In this document: positions 1 through 8,786 of the stretch, in pieces
Layout of the letters: every line of letters begins with the position of its first letter
How positions within the stretch are numbered: position 1 is the stretch's first letter
NCBI RefSeq assembly: GCF_000280905.1
Contig: NZ_ALAP01000010.1
Location: forward strand, 1 to 45,301
Length of the DNA: 45,301 nucleotides
Direction: 5' to 3'
Source of the DNA: Streptomyces sp. AA1529
GTDB taxonomy: Bacteria > Actinomycetota > Actinomycetes > Streptomycetales > Streptomycetaceae
Translations under genes and position numbers: made by a program
Notes under the pieces: generated by a model
Told to the model about the DNA's origin: nothing
What the model saw: the letters and a program-made list of their open reading frames with translations, nothing else
The model's database searches: none

Positions 1-693
1 CTGAACGTCGGCCTGACGTCCGGGATTCTGTACGACAAGAACTCCGGCAAGGTGATGGGCGACGGCATCGGCGGCAACTTCGGCAACCACGGCCCCGAGG
101 CCACCAAGGCCACCGTCACGGTGACCGCGGTCAAGAACGTCACCTTCACCGGCAAGCCGAAGCTGGACAAGGGCACCGTGAAGTCCTGGAGCGCCAAGAA
201 GATCGTCATCGTGGCCAAGCTGGCCGCGGACGGCGACGCGCTGGAGAACATGGACCTGCCCGCCACCCTCTCCGGCAAGAAGCAGACGCTGCGCGCCGAG
301 ATCAAGGGTGACAAGCCCGACCCGGACACCAGCAACAACCGCCTCACGCGCACCTACAGCGTGGACGCCACCAAGCCCAAGCCGACCGACAAGCCCACCG
401 ACGAGCCCTCGGACAAGCCGACCGAGAAGCCCACCGAGAAGCCCACCGCGGAGCCCTCGGACAAGCCCACCGAGAAGCCCACCGCCGAGCCGTCGAAGCC
501 CGCCGACGACGCCTCGGACGCCAACACCCCGGCGCCCGCGGGCGGCTCCGACAAGGGCAACGGCGGGGGCGACCTGGCCGAGACCGGCAGCAGCTCCAAC
601 ACGCCGCTACTCGTCGGCGGTGCCGGCGCCCTCGTCGTGATCGGCGGCGCGGCGGTCTTCATGGCCAAGCGCAAGAAGGCCGGCCAGAACTGA
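1..693 (+). CDS. Cell-wall-anchored surface protein, 3' part (LAETG sortase signal)
   Basis: The reading frame is open from the first base, so the gene starts upstream of the window; 230 residues are visible. The first ~115 residues look like a secreted beta-rich domain. Then comes a repetitive Pro/Thr/Lys/Glu/Asp stalk of about 50 residues (DKPTEKPTAEPS-type units), a Gly/Ser linker, the sorting motif LAETG, a hydrophobic helix (LLVGGAGALVVIGGAAVF) and a basic tail KRKK. That tripartite end is the signature of proteins covalently attached to peptidoglycan; LAXTG is the motif used by class E sortases in Streptomyces (family knowledge). No enzymatic role can be read from the visible part. A strong hairpin terminator follows directly. 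Confidence 0.85.
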   Translation: MNVGLTSGILYDKNSGKVMGDGIGGNFGNHGPEATKATVTVTAVKNVTFTGKPKLDKGTVKSWSAKKIVIVAKLAADGDALENMDLPATLSGKKQTLRAEIKGDKPDPDTSNNRLTRTYSVDATKPKPTDKPTDEPSDKPTEKPTEKPTAEPSDKPTEKPTAEPSKPADDASDANTPAPAGGSDKGNGGGDLAETGSSSNTPLLVGGAGALVVIGGAAVFMAKRKKAGQN

Positions 694-715
694 TCCCTTC
701 CTTCTTCCGGTGACG

Positions 716-748
716 CGGGTCCGGGTGCCACGGGGGCACCCGGGCCCG
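716..748 (+). terminator. Intrinsic terminator after the surface protein gene
   Basis: A 14-bp stem (716-729 with 735-748; one G-U pair) closes a 5-nt loop, 23 nt after the stop codon. It separates the surface protein from nur. No U-tract follows, as is usual in Streptomyces. Confidence 0.75.
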
Positions 749-757
749 TCCCGCTTC

Positions 758-763
758 TACACT
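758..763 (+). promoter_or_regulatory. -10 box of nur, probable leaderless transcript
   Basis: TACACT lies 7 nt before the GTG start of nur and no Shine-Dalgarno sequence is visible, so transcription probably starts at or next to the start codon. Confidence 0.55.
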
Positions 764-770
764 GGACCAC

Positions 771-1226
771 GTGGCTACCACCGACTGGCAGAGCGACCTC
801 AGAGCGCGCGGATACCGGCTCACTCCGCAGCGTCAGCTCGTGCTGGAGGCCGTGGACAAGCTGGAGCACTCCACGCCGGACGACATCCTCGCCGAGGTCC
901 GCCGCACGGCCGGCAGCGTCAACATCTCGACGGTCTACCGCACCCTGGAGCTCCTGGAGGAGCTGGGCCTGGTCTCCCACGCCCACCTCGGCCACGGCGC
1001 GCCCACCTACCACCTCGCCGACCGGCACCACCACATGCACCTGGTCTGCCGGGACTGCACCGAGGTGATCGAGGCGGACCTGTCGGTCGCCGAGCCGTTC
1101 GCCACCGCCATGCGGGAGCGGTTCGGCTTCGAGACGGACATGAAGCACTTCGCGATCTTCGGGCAGTGCGCGAAGTGCGGCGAGAGCGCCGGCACCGACC
1201 GGGCCGACCGCGCGGGCAACGCCTGA
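771..1226 (+). CDS. nur: Nickel-responsive Fur-family regulator Nur
   Basis: 151 residues, the usual length for Fur proteins. An N-terminal winged helix (about 1-83, with the recognition segment NISTVYRTLELL) is followed by a dimerisation and metal domain. The histidines that define Nur of S. coelicolor are all at the expected positions counting from this GTG: H33, H86, H88 and H90 (nickel site) and H70, H72 and H126 (second site). CxxC pairs at 93/96 and 133/136 are also present. Nur represses nickel uptake and the iron superoxide dismutase gene when nickel is available (established knowledge). The start was chosen because it gives the canonical N-terminus (LRARGYRLTPQR) and follows a -10 box. 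The next gene, ygfZ-like, has its own promoter-like box. Confidence 0.93.
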   Translation: MATTDWQSDLRARGYRLTPQRQLVLEAVDKLEHSTPDDILAEVRRTAGSVNISTVYRTLELLEELGLVSHAHLGHGAPTYHLADRHHHMHLVCRDCTEVIEADLSVAEPFATAMRERFGFETDMKHFAIFGQCAKCGESAGTDRADRAGNA

Positions 1227-1246
1227 GCACCCGCCGCCGCCCGTCG

Positions 1247-1252
1247 TAGGCT
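1247..1252 (+). promoter_or_regulatory. -10 box of the ygfZ-like gene, probable leaderless transcript
   Basis: TAGGCT is placed 6 nt before the ATG at 1259, inside the 32-bp gap after nur; there is no Shine-Dalgarno sequence. Confidence 0.5.
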
Positions 1253-1258
1253 GGGCGT

Positions 1259-2272
1259 ATGTCCTCCAGCAGTTCACGCGGCAGCGCCGCGGCTCCCACT
1301 CCCAGCCCGCTGCTGAACCTGCCCGGCGGGGTCGCGGCCGAAGCCCCCGACGAGGGAGTCGCAGCCCACTACGGCGACCTGTTCAAGGAGCAGCGCGCCC
1401 TCGCCGACGGCACCGGCTTCGTGGATCTCTCGCACCGCGGTGTGGTCACCGTCTCCGGCGAGGACCGGCTCTCCTGGCTGCATCTGCTGCTCACCCAGCA
1501 CGTCGAGCAGCTACCGGCCGGCCGGGCGACCGAAGCGCTGATCCTCTCCGCCAACGGCCACATCGAGCAGGCGCTGGAGCTGGTGGACGACGGCACGACG
1601 GTGTGGATGAGCACCGAACCCGGCAAACAGGGCGAACTGCTGAGCTATCTGGAGAGCATGCGGTTCTTCTACCGCGTCGAGATCGCCGACCGCACCCCCG
1701 AGGTCGCCGTCGTCCACCTGCCCGCGGGCTCCATCGCCGACGTGCCCGACAGCGCCCTGGCCGTCCGGGAGACACCGCACGGACGGGACCTGTTCCTGCC
1801 CCGCGGCGAGCTGACCGGCTTCGCCGCCACGCACGGGCCGGCCGTCGGGGTGCTGGCCCACGAGGCGCTGCGGGTCGAGGCGCGGCGGCCCCGCCTCGGC
1901 ATGGAGACCGACCACCGGACCATCCCGCACGAGGTGGGCTGGATCGGCTCGGCGGTGCATCTGGAGAAGGGGTGCTACCGCGGGCAGGAGACCGTCGCCC
2001 GCGTCCACAACCTGGGGAAGCCGCCGCGGCGCCTGGTCTTCCTGCACCTGGACGGCAGCGAGGTGCGGCTGCCGGCGCACGGCGACGCGGTCCGGCTCGC
2101 CGCCGAGGGCCTGGAGGGACGGCAGATCGGGTTCGTCACCACCTCGGCGCGCCACCACGAACTGGGGCCGATCGCGCTCGCCCTCGTCAAGCGCAACGTC
2201 TCCCCCGAAGCGGAACTCGTCGTCGGCCCCGACGCCACCGCCGCCGCACAGGAAGTCGTCGTCACCCCGTAG
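1259..2272 (+). CDS. ygfZ: Folate-binding protein YgfZ (GcvT-like, Fe-S cluster repair)
   Basis: 337 residues related to the T-protein of the glycine cleavage system. The diagnostic YgfZ motif K-G-C-Y-x-G-Q-E is present (EKGCYRGQETVARVHNLGK, about residues 237-255), which separates YgfZ from true aminomethyltransferases. Members bind tetrahydrofolate and help maintain or repair certain iron-sulfur enzymes in the cytosol (established for E. coli YgfZ; the role here is inferred by homology). The first ~20 residues are Ser/Pro-rich and probably disordered. The start follows a -10-like hexamer. The gene ends at a strong hairpin shared with the convergent dtd. Confidence 0.88.
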   Translation: MSSSSSRGSAAAPTPSPLLNLPGGVAAEAPDEGVAAHYGDLFKEQRALADGTGFVDLSHRGVVTVSGEDRLSWLHLLLTQHVEQLPAGRATEALILSANGHIEQALELVDDGTTVWMSTEPGKQGELLSYLESMRFFYRVEIADRTPEVAVVHLPAGSIADVPDSALAVRETPHGRDLFLPRGELTGFAATHGPAVGVLAHEALRVEARRPRLGMETDHRTIPHEVGWIGSAVHLEKGCYRGQETVARVHNLGKPPRRLVFLHLDGSEVRLPAHGDAVRLAAEGLEGRQIGFVTTSARHHELGPIALALVKRNVSPEAELVVGPDATAAAQEVVVTP

Positions 2273-2305
2273 GCCGCCCGGCAGGGGGCTCCCCGGCCGG
2301 GCGGC
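2273..2305. terminator. Bidirectional terminator between ygfZ and dtd
   Basis: Perfect 10-bp arms (2273-2282 with 2296-2305) enclose an inner GGGG/CCCC stem. It begins right after the ygfZ stop codon and lies between convergent genes. Confidence 0.75.
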
Positions 2306-2361
2306 AGCAGAGACCCGGCCGGGCTGATCCCCGCCTCACCCCTCCGGGAGGTGCACCGGCC

Positions 2362-2787
2362 TCAGACCTCCAGGAGCAGGGTGAAGGGGCCGTCGTTGGT
2401 CAGCGAGACCTTCATGTCGGCCCCGAAGGCACCCGTCGCGACGGTGGCGCCCAGCGCCCGCAACCGGTCGACCACCTCGTCCACCAGGGGCTCGGCGACG
2501 TCCGAGGGCGCCGCCGCGTTCCACGTCGGCCGCCTCCCCTTCCGCGCGTCACCGTGGAGAGTGAACTGGCTGATCACCAGCAGCGGCGCTCCGGTGTCCG
2601 AACACGACTTCTCCCCGTGCAGAATCCGCACGGTCCACAGCTTCCGCGCGAGCCGGGCCGCCTTCTCCGGGGTGTCGTCGTGCGTCACTCCGACCAGCAC
2701 GCACAGGCCCTCACCCGCCATCTCCCCGACCGTCGCGCCGTCCACGGCGACGCTCGCACCGTCCACTCGCTGCACCACTGCTCGCAT
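2362..2787 (-). CDS. dtd: D-aminoacyl-tRNA deacylase
   Basis: 141 residues, the normal DTD length. It begins with the conserved MRAVVQRV start and carries the two family motifs that build the active site across the dimer: SQFTL (about residues 77-81) and the Gly-cisPro segment NDGPFTL near the C-terminus. The enzyme removes D-amino acids (and glycine) mischarged on tRNA in the cytosol (established knowledge). The start at 2787 matches family starts exactly; the same frame stays open far upstream, but that extension is antisense to rsiG and asparaginase and is not coding. The gene is convergent with ygfZ and divergent from rsiG. Confidence 0.94.
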   Translation of the reverse strand: MRAVVQRVDGASVAVDGATVGEMAGEGLCVLVGVTHDDTPEKAARLARKLWTVRILHGEKSCSDTGAPLLVISQFTLHGDARKGRRPTWNAAAPSDVAEPLVDEVVDRLRALGATVATGAFGADMKVSLTNDGPFTLLLEV

Positions 2788-2939
2788 GCCGCCATGATGC
2801 CGTGCCGCCTTATGTGCCCCGGCACACGGCCGCAAGCCCCCGGGGGAGATCGGTGCGAACAGGGGACACGGAGTGGCACGATGCGCACACGCGGTGCGTT
2901 CACCGGCACCGCGCGATGGGGATGAGGGGACACAAGCCC

Positions 2940-3491
2940 ATGAGCACAACCGGAGCGGGCCCGTCCAGGACACCGCGGCGGCCCGGGGCGCTGGAGGCGC
3001 TGCGCGAGCCGGAGCGCCCGGATCTGCACGCGCTCTCCTTGCGCGAACTGCGGATCCTGCGGCGCTCGGCACAGCAGGACGAGGCGGACCTGAGCTATGT
3101 GCGCAGACTGCTGCAAGGGCGCATCGACATCCTCGGCGCCGAACTGGCCCGCCGCACCTCCGCCGGCTCGCCGCTGCTGGACCTGCTGCCGCAGATCCTC
3201 GCGGACGGCCCGTCCAGCCACCGCTCCTCCGCCCGGCATGTGACTCTCGCCGCACCACGCAGCGAGCAGTACCGGGCACTGGCCGAGGAGATGCTGGCCG
3301 AAGTGGAGCTGAGCGACCTGAAGGCCCGCACCGACGGCGAGCTGCACGACGCGACGGCACGACTGATCCGCTACGAGCAACAGGTCTCCGGACGCCGCCA
3401 GTCGCTGCAGCAGACGGCCGACGAGTGCAGCACCGAGATCGCCCGGCGCTACCGGGAAGGAGAGGCGCAGGTGGACGACCTGCTGCCGTAG
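2940..3491 (+). CDS. rsiG: RsiG, c-di-GMP-binding anti-sigma factor for WhiG
   Basis: 183 residues, mostly helical and forming a coiled-coil hairpin. Two copies of the signature E-x3-S-x2-R-x3-Q-x3-D are exactly present: E48, S52, R55, Q59, D63 and E146, S150, R153, Q157, D161. In Streptomyces, RsiG loaded with c-di-GMP on these motifs sequesters the sporulation sigma factor WhiG, holding back conversion of aerial hyphae into spores (established knowledge). The ATG at 2940 was chosen because AGGGGA lies 9 nt upstream; in-frame ATGs at 2916 and 2922 have poorer context. whiG itself is not in the window. The neighbours, dtd and asparaginase, give no functional clue. Confidence 0.93.
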   Translation: MSTTGAGPSRTPRRPGALEALREPERPDLHALSLRELRILRRSAQQDEADLSYVRRLLQGRIDILGAELARRTSAGSPLLDLLPQILADGPSSHRSSARHVTLAAPRSEQYRALAEEMLAEVELSDLKARTDGELHDATARLIRYEQQVSGRRQSLQQTADECSTEIARRYREGEAQVDDLLP

Positions 3492-3637
3492 CGCGGGACG
3501 GGAGCCGGGACGGGACCGGGACGGGCGGGGCCAGGGGTGTCTGTTCTGCGGTACCGCGCATCCGGTTACGGTGAAGGGCCACATATCCGTCTGCTCCGCG
3601 CGCCACCGCAGGGCGCGCACCACCGGAAGGTCCCGAG

Positions 3638-4588
3638 ATGCCCGAGATACTCCCCGTGCTCGCCGAGGTCGTCAGGTCCGGCTTCACCGAGGGGCGGCAC
3701 CGGGGCTCGCTGGTGGTCCTGGCGGCCGACGGGAGCGTCACGTTCGCGCTGGGCGACCCGGAGGCGCCGGTCTTCCCCCGCTCCGCGAACAAGCCGTTCC
3801 AGGCGGCCGCCGTGCTGCGCTCCGGGCTGGAGCTGTCCGGCGAGCGGCTGGCACTGGCCGCGGCGAGCCACTCGGCCGAGGGCTTCCACCTCGACCTGGT
3901 CCGCACGATGCTGGCCGAGCACGGGCTGACCACCGCGGACCTGAAGTGCCCCGCCTCCCTCCCGCTGGACGCGGAGGAGGCCGAGGCGTTCCTGGCGGCC
4001 GGCAACACCCGCACCCCGCTGGCCATGGACTGCTCCGGCAAGCACACCGCCATGCTCGCCGCCTGCCGGGCCAACGGCTGGCCGCTGGACAGCTACCTGG
4101 ACCCCGACCACCCGCTGCAGAAGCTCGTCCGCGAGACGCTGGAGGAGGCCACCGGCGACCCGGTGGCGCACACCGGCGTGGACGGCTGCGGTGCGCCGCT
4201 GATGGCCGTCTCGCTGACCGGGCTGGCACGCGGATACCGCGCCCTGGCGCTGGCTTCCGCGCAGAGCCCCGAGGGCCGGGTCGTCGAGGCCATGCGCGCC
4301 CACCCCGCCCATGTGGGCGGCACCCGGCGGCACGACACCTGGCTGATGCGGGAACTGCCCGGGGCGGTCAGCAAGATGGGTGCCGAGGCCGTGCAGGGGA
4401 TCGCGCTGCCGGACGGGAGCGCCCTCGCGCTCAAGGTGGAGGACGGCGCGGAGCGCGCCCTGGGGCCGGTGGTGGCGCGGGCCCTCGCCACCCGGATGGG
4501 AGTCAGCTCCGCGGTGCTGGACCGGCTCGCGACCGTGCCGATCCTGGGCGGCGGCGTCCGGGTCGGCGAGGTCCGCGCGGCGTTCTGA
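3638..4588 (+). CDS. Asparaginase, thermolabile type II (Rhizobium etli ReAV-like family)
   Basis: 316 residues belonging to the Asparaginase_II family, unrelated in fold to the classical E. coli enzymes. The Ser-x-x-Lys pair (S49, K52 in SANKPFQ) and the two cysteines in CSGKH and DGCGAP match residues described in the R. etli enzyme. It is predicted to hydrolyse L-asparagine to aspartate and ammonia in the cytosol; no signal peptide is seen. The ATG is preceded by GGAAGG 7 nt away. The gene stands alone, between rsiG and the Eis-like gene. Substrate preference is inferred from family membership only. Confidence 0.87.
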   Translation: MPEILPVLAEVVRSGFTEGRHRGSLVVLAADGSVTFALGDPEAPVFPRSANKPFQAAAVLRSGLELSGERLALAAASHSAEGFHLDLVRTMLAEHGLTTADLKCPASLPLDAEEAEAFLAAGNTRTPLAMDCSGKHTAMLAACRANGWPLDSYLDPDHPLQKLVRETLEEATGDPVAHTGVDGCGAPLMAVSLTGLARGYRALALASAQSPEGRVVEAMRAHPAHVGGTRRHDTWLMRELPGAVSKMGAEAVQGIALPDGSALALKVEDGAERALGPVVARALATRMGVSSAVLDRLATVPILGGGVRVGEVRAAF

Positions 4589-4648
4589 GCCCGCGACGAG
4601 GCCCGCGCATCGGGGCGAAATCCGGGTGCGTGCCGGGTGGGCACGGCC

Positions 4649-4654
4649 TAGCGT
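4649..4654 (+). promoter_or_regulatory. -10 box of the Eis-like gene, probable leaderless transcript
   Basis: TAGCGT sits 6 nt before the ATG at 4661 and no ribosome binding site is visible. Confidence 0.5.
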
Positions 4655-4660
4655 GAGCCC

Positions 4661-5935
4661 ATGCCGACCTCCCCCGAAGTCCGCACCCTGGCCGGTCCCG
4701 ACGCGTATCCGGAGTGGCTGCGCGCCGTCTCCACCGGCTTCTTCCGCGGCCCCGGCGCCGTCGGCGAGCAGGAGGTGGCGGTCCGCGCGCTGGACACGGA
4801 CCTCGACCGGATCCAGGGCGCTTACGACGGCGGGCGCTGCGTGGGCACCTTCCGTACGCTGCCGCAGTCGCTGACCGTGCCGGGCGGCGCGCTCCTGCCC
4901 GCGTGCGCGGTCTCCAGCGTCACCGTCTCGCCCACGCACCGGCGGCGCGGACTGCTGAGCAGGATGACGGCGAACGCGCTGGATGCGGCCAAGGAGCGCG
5001 GCGAGGTGTGCGCGACCCTGGTCGCGGCCGAGTACCCGATCTACGGGCGGTACGGCTTCGGCCCCGCGACCTGGACCACCGACCGGGAGGTCCTCGTCGC
5101 CCGCACGGGCCTGGACCGCCGCTACTCCGGACCGGCCGACCTCGGGGACGGCGGCCGGGTGGACCTGGTGGACGCCGCGGAGTTCCGGGCCCTGATGCCC
5201 GCCGTCCACGAGCGGTTCCGCACCGGCCGGCACCGGCAGGGCGCCATCGACCGCCGCACGAAGTGGTGGCGCACGGCGACCGGCGAGCTGCGCTTCCCGG
5301 ACGACGGATTCACCCCCGCGTTCCACGCCGTCTACCGCGACGCGGACGGGCAGCCACAGGGCGGGGTGTCCTACACCTCCGACGATGTCTGGCAGGCCAA
5401 GCAGCCCGAACAGACCCTCACCGTGCGCGATCTGTTCGCCACCACGACCGCCGGGGAAACGGCGCTGTGGCGGTTCGTCCTGGCCGTCGACTGGGTGCTG
5501 CGGGTACGGACCGGCTGCCGCGCCCCGGACGACATCCTGCCGATGCTGCTGCCGGACCCGCGCGCCGCGCGCACCGTCACCCACGCCGACTGGCTGTGGC
5601 TGCGGCCGCTGGACGTGCCGCGGATGCTGGCGGCACGCGACTACGCGGCCGCGGACACGCTGGTGCTGGCGGTGCGCGACGAGGACGGCTACGCGAACGG
5701 GCGCTTCGCGCTGGAGACCGGCGGGCCACGGGGCGGGGCCCGGTGTGCGGCCACCCGGGAGGACCCGGAGGTCTCGCTGGACGTCCGCGAGCTGGGCGCC
5801 CTCTTCCTGGGCGACGAGTCGGCCGTGCGGTTGGCGGCGCTGGGACGGCTGGCCGAGCACCGCGAGGGGGCGGCGGAGCGGGCGGAGACGCTGTTCCGTA
5901 CGGCGCGGCGGCCGTGGTGCCAGGACATGTTCTAG
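4661..5935 (+). CDS. Eis-like GNAT family N-acetyltransferase
   Basis: 424 residues with the three-part Eis layout: an N-terminal GNAT domain, a second degenerate GNAT domain and a C-terminal SCP2-like region. The acetyl-CoA pyrophosphate loop is visible as VTVSPTHRRRGLLSRM (about residues 88-103), and YPIYGRYGFG (about residues 125-134) is typical of the family. The chain ends in ...QDMF; in Eis the free carboxylate of a C-terminal Phe is the catalytic base, and this protein keeps that ending. Mycobacterial Eis acetylates several amines of aminoglycosides and some proteins (established); the substrate here is unknown. A long palindrome lies between this gene and the next, convergent one. Confidence 0.85.
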   Translation: MPTSPEVRTLAGPDAYPEWLRAVSTGFFRGPGAVGEQEVAVRALDTDLDRIQGAYDGGRCVGTFRTLPQSLTVPGGALLPACAVSSVTVSPTHRRRGLLSRMTANALDAAKERGEVCATLVAAEYPIYGRYGFGPATWTTDREVLVARTGLDRRYSGPADLGDGGRVDLVDAAEFRALMPAVHERFRTGRHRQGAIDRRTKWWRTATGELRFPDDGFTPAFHAVYRDADGQPQGGVSYTSDDVWQAKQPEQTLTVRDLFATTTAGETALWRFVLAVDWVLRVRTGCRAPDDILPMLLPDPRAARTVTHADWLWLRPLDVPRMLAARDYAAADTLVLAVRDEDGYANGRFALETGGPRGGARCAATREDPEVSLDVRELGALFLGDESAVRLAALGRLAEHREGAAERAETLFRTARRPWCQDMF

Positions 5936-6041
5936 GCGGCCGGGTCCAGTTCCGGGCGGCCGGGTCCGGGCGGCGGCTGCCGGGCAGTTCCCGACGGGAC
6001 TCCGGAGTTCCGGGGCCCGGAGCCCGGGATGCCGTCGTCAA

Positions 6042-6084
6042 GCCGCCTTCCCCGTGGCGTGGGTTGATGGGTGGGGAAGGCGGC
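6042..6084. terminator. Long inverted repeat between convergent genes
   Basis: Perfect 12-bp arms (6042-6053 with 6073-6084) flank a 19-nt loop, in the gap between the Eis-like gene and the small membrane protein on the other strand. The rest of 5936-6150 holds degenerate GGCGGCCGGGTCC-type repeats and no gene. Confidence 0.55.
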
Positions 6085-6150
6085 ATGACGGCGGTCGCCG
6101 CGCGACGCTGTGCGCACGGTCCGGACGACCCCCCGCCGGTCGTCCGGAGT

Positions 6151-6333
6151 TCAGGGATGCAGCAGCAGCGTGGCGAGCACGAGGGCCCCGGCGGTGCTGC
6201 ATCCGGTGTGCCGGGCTTTGAGGCCGATGCTCAGCAGCAGGAAGCCCACGAGGCCGAGGACCCCGTAGCGCACTTGGACCAGCTGCTCGAAGGCGACGAC
6301 GGCGATGGCTACGGCGAGCGCGAAGAACGGCAT
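6151..6333 (-). CDS. Small two-helix membrane protein
   Basis: 60 residues, starting MPFFALAVAIAVVAFEQL. Almost all of it is hydrophobic, forming two or three short membrane helices separated by VQVRYG and KARHTGC. A strong Shine-Dalgarno GAAGGAGG lies 5 nt before the ATG, which fixes the start and argues for real translation. I do not recognise a named family. It is divergent from the GntR regulator, so the 235 bp between them could carry shared control; a role in transport or stress cannot be read from the sequence. Confidence 0.65.
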   Translation of the reverse strand: MPFFALAVAIAVVAFEQLVQVRYGVLGLVGFLLLSIGLKARHTGCSTAGALVLATLLLHP

Positions 6334-6468
6334 GGCGGTCCCTCCTTCTCGGGCGCGAGAGGAACGGCTGTGCTGGGAGTACCGGGGTGCCCGCACGGCG
6401 TCGGACGGGCGGATGGCTCGGGGCCGACCTGGAGGAAGAACCGGCAAGGTTGTCTGCCAGATCTGAAA

Positions 6469-6534
6469 GTTGGCGACCAACTCACTCACTACCTTCCCAG
6501 TTGTCCACTATCTGGAAACATCTTCCGGACAACT
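6469..6534. promoter_or_regulatory. Putative operator cluster upstream of the GntR gene
   Basis: Two inverted repeats lie before the regulator: GTTGG-CGA-CCAAC at 6469-6481, and AGTTGTCC (6499-6506) with GGACAACT (6527-6534). The region is AT-richer than its surroundings. Autoregulation by the GntR protein is inferred. Confidence 0.45.
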
Positions 6535-6556
6535 AACGGCTCGCGGAGCGAAGTTG

Positions 6557-6562
6557 TATGGT
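6557..6562 (+). promoter_or_regulatory. -10 box of the GntR gene, probable leaderless transcript
   Basis: TATGGT ends 6 nt before the GTG at 6569; it supports that start over in-frame upstream codons. Confidence 0.55.
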
Positions 6563-6568
6563 CATCGC

Positions 6569-7435
6569 GTGACCAGGAAGCCGACGTCCGCAAGCGGCCG
6601 CCGCCCGCGCGATGTGGTCGCCGACACCCTCCGCGAGCAGATCCGGACCGGCAGACTCCAGGCCGGCACCCGCCTGCCCACCCAGCGGGAGCTGGAAGCG
6701 GAATTCTCCGTGGGCCGCAGTGCCGTCCGCGAAGCCCTGGCGGCCCTCGCCCAGGAAGGGTTCCTGGAGAACGTGGGCCGCGGCGCCTCCCCCACCGTCG
6801 CCGAACCCACCTACCACGCGGAGGCCCCTCGCAGTGCGGGCGTGGAGCTGGCCGACCGGCTGCACGTGGCGTTCCAGGCCGAGCACCTCACCATCGACGC
6901 GTTCTCCCTCACCACCGAGACCCTCAACAACGCGCTGGCCTGGCCCGTCCGCCAGGTCATGGACCACCAGCTCACCCCCCGCTCGGTCACCGCGCGCGTC
7001 CTCGTACCCAGCCTCCAGGCCAGGCTGGCCCTCCCGCGGCTCATCGACGACCCGGACGACCCCAAACCCCGCGAACGGCTGCACCGGATGCAGACCACCT
7101 ACGTCGACGCGCTCAGCAACTCCCTGCACTCCCTCGCCCCGTTCGGCACCGCGGTGACACTGACGGTCCGCGCCGTACCGCTCACCCCCACCCACAAGCT
7201 CTACCTGCTCAACGGCGACGAGGCGCTCATCGGCTACTACCAGGTCGTCAAGAACGAGGAAGCCGCCTACCGCGGCGAACAACTCGCCCTCTACGACGTC
7301 CTCGGCCTCACCGCCAAGCTCTTCCGCTCGGCACGGGGCCCGGAAGCACGGGACGAACAGGAAGCCAGCTTCGTGGCGGAGTCGCAGCAGTTCTTCGACT
7401 CCCTGTGGGACACCATCGCCACTCCCTTCGGGTGA
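6569..7435 (+). CDS. GntR-type transcriptional regulator with unusual effector domain
   Basis: 288 residues from the GTG at 6569. Residues ~10-75 form a clear GntR winged helix (DVVADTLREQIRTGRLQAGTRLP-type helix 1, then FSVGRSAVREALAALAQEGFL). The remaining ~200 residues are not FCD, UTRA or aminotransferase-like; they contain FSLTTETLNNAL, a basic central part and YLLNGDEALIGYY, which I do not assign to a named ligand-binding fold. The frame is open about 100 nt further upstream, but a -10 box directly before 6569 and the loss of homology argue for this start. It is followed on the same strand by a kinase-like and a HAD gene, suggesting it controls a phosphorylation/dephosphorylation step on a small molecule (inference). 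Confidence 0.82.
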   Translation: MTRKPTSASGRRPRDVVADTLREQIRTGRLQAGTRLPTQRELEAEFSVGRSAVREALAALAQEGFLENVGRGASPTVAEPTYHAEAPRSAGVELADRLHVAFQAEHLTIDAFSLTTETLNNALAWPVRQVMDHQLTPRSVTARVLVPSLQARLALPRLIDDPDDPKPRERLHRMQTTYVDALSNSLHSLAPFGTAVTLTVRAVPLTPTHKLYLLNGDEALIGYYQVVKNEEAAYRGEQLALYDVLGLTAKLFRSARGPEARDEQEASFVAESQQFFDSLWDTIATPFG

Positions 7436-7537
7436 CCGGCGAGGAAGCCGCGAGAACCCGTTCGGCAGCGCCCGGTACAGTTCCGGCACCCCGGCGATCT
7501 CCGTGGCCGGACCCACCGCCCCGAGGACAGCTCCGCG

Positions 7538-8668
7538 ATGACCTCTCCCGCCCTCCAGCAGGCCGAAGCGATCGGTGCCGTGGACGGCCCCCTGGCGGGG
7601 TACCACCGCGAGTGGTACGTGGTACGCCCCCGGGGCGAACTGACCAGGCTGGGCCGGGTGAAGATCGGCGAACCGCGGGAGGACGCCCTCCGGTTCGACC
7701 GCCGGTACTTCGCCTCGGAGGACGAGGTACTCCTCGACCTGGCCCGGCTCGGCGTACCCCGGGTACCCCCCGTCCACCGGGTCAGCCGGTCGGGCACGGT
7801 CTTCCACGGCTTCATCGAGGGCCGGACACTGGCGTCCCTCAGCCCGCGCGGCCACCCCGTCGCCCCCGGCCACCTGCGGCAGATCAGCGAGCGGTTCGCC
7901 TCCCTGAGCCGGCTGCGCCCCGGAGACCTGCACGCACGCCGGCTCCGGAACCCCCTGCGCAGGGCACCGGAGCCCGACGGCATCCCTCCCCGGCCCACCG
8001 GGGACAGCGAGCACCGCCCGGTCCGGAGCAGTGCGCACTTCCTGCGCGAACTCCTCGCCTTCACCCGGGAGCACGCACACCGCGCCCGCCTGCCGCGGTT
8101 CGGCCCGCTCTTCGCCCGCCTCGGCATCCCACCGGACGTGCTGGGACCACACTCCCGGCTGGCCGCCGAGGCCGCACTGCTGACCGACCGGCCCAGCTGC
8201 CTGCTCCACGGCGACCTGCACCGGGCCAACCTCATCGTCGACCCGGCCGACGCGCTGTGGACCATCGACTGGGAGCTGGCCGCGTTCGGTGACCCGCTCT
8301 ACGACCTGGCGACCCACCTCCACCTGATGGACTACCCGCCGCGGCAGCGCTCCCTCGTCGTCGCGGAGTGGCGGCAGGCCGTCACCGCGGTACTGCCCGG
8401 AGCCGACGCCGGACTCGCGGACGACCTCCCCCGCTACCTCGGCTACAAACGGGCCCAGTCCGTCTTCGCCGACGTGGTCCGGCAGGCCGTCGCGGTCGGC
8501 GCCGCCCACGGCACCCCGGCATGGGCCGAACAGCTCGGCCGCACCGCCGAGCTCGTGCACGACATCCTCGTCCGCGCCGCCGAACCACTGGAGCTGGCCG
8601 ACGTGCCCGGCCCGGGCGCGATCGAACCGGCGTACGCCGAACTGTGCACGGCAGCGCGGCACCGCTGA
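7538..8668 (+). CDS. APH-family phosphotransferase
   Basis: 376 residues with the aminoglycoside/choline kinase fold. The ATP-binding lysine is probably in VKIGEPR. The catalytic loop HGDLHRANLIV (about residues 225-235) and the metal-binding IDWELAAFGDPLYDLA (about 246-261) are complete, so the protein should be an active small-molecule kinase. The family includes aminoglycoside, macrolide, homoserine and choline kinases; the substrate cannot be inferred. A gap of 102 bp follows the GntR gene and 118 bp precedes the HAD gene, all on one strand. No Shine-Dalgarno is obvious before the ATG at 7538. Resistance is possible but there is no direct evidence for it. Confidence 0.85.
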   Translation: MTSPALQQAEAIGAVDGPLAGYHREWYVVRPRGELTRLGRVKIGEPREDALRFDRRYFASEDEVLLDLARLGVPRVPPVHRVSRSGTVFHGFIEGRTLASLSPRGHPVAPGHLRQISERFASLSRLRPGDLHARRLRNPLRRAPEPDGIPPRPTGDSEHRPVRSSAHFLRELLAFTREHAHRARLPRFGPLFARLGIPPDVLGPHSRLAAEAALLTDRPSCLLHGDLHRANLIVDPADALWTIDWELAAFGDPLYDLATHLHLMDYPPRQRSLVVAEWRQAVTAVLPGADAGLADDLPRYLGYKRAQSVFADVVRQAVAVGAAHGTPAWAEQLGRTAELVHDILVRAAEPLELADVPGPGAIEPAYAELCTAARHR

Positions 8669-8786
8669 CCGGGACCACCGGCCGCTGCCCGCATCGCGGA
8701 CACGCCTGCGACAATCACTGCCTGCCCGGCCGACGCCGCTGCTCCGGGAACGGGACGGCCGAGGCCCACGAACGGGGACACGGAGG

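Noticed and set aside
2362..4074. An apparent 570-residue protein ending in Dtd
   Set aside because: Only the last 141 residues are Dtd; the upstream part is antisense to rsiG and asparaginase and low in information.
4714..8292. A 1192-codon open frame on the plus strand
   Set aside because: It is Arg/Pro/Gly-rich without any domain, runs out of frame through the Eis-like, GntR and phosphotransferase genes and reflects high GC content.
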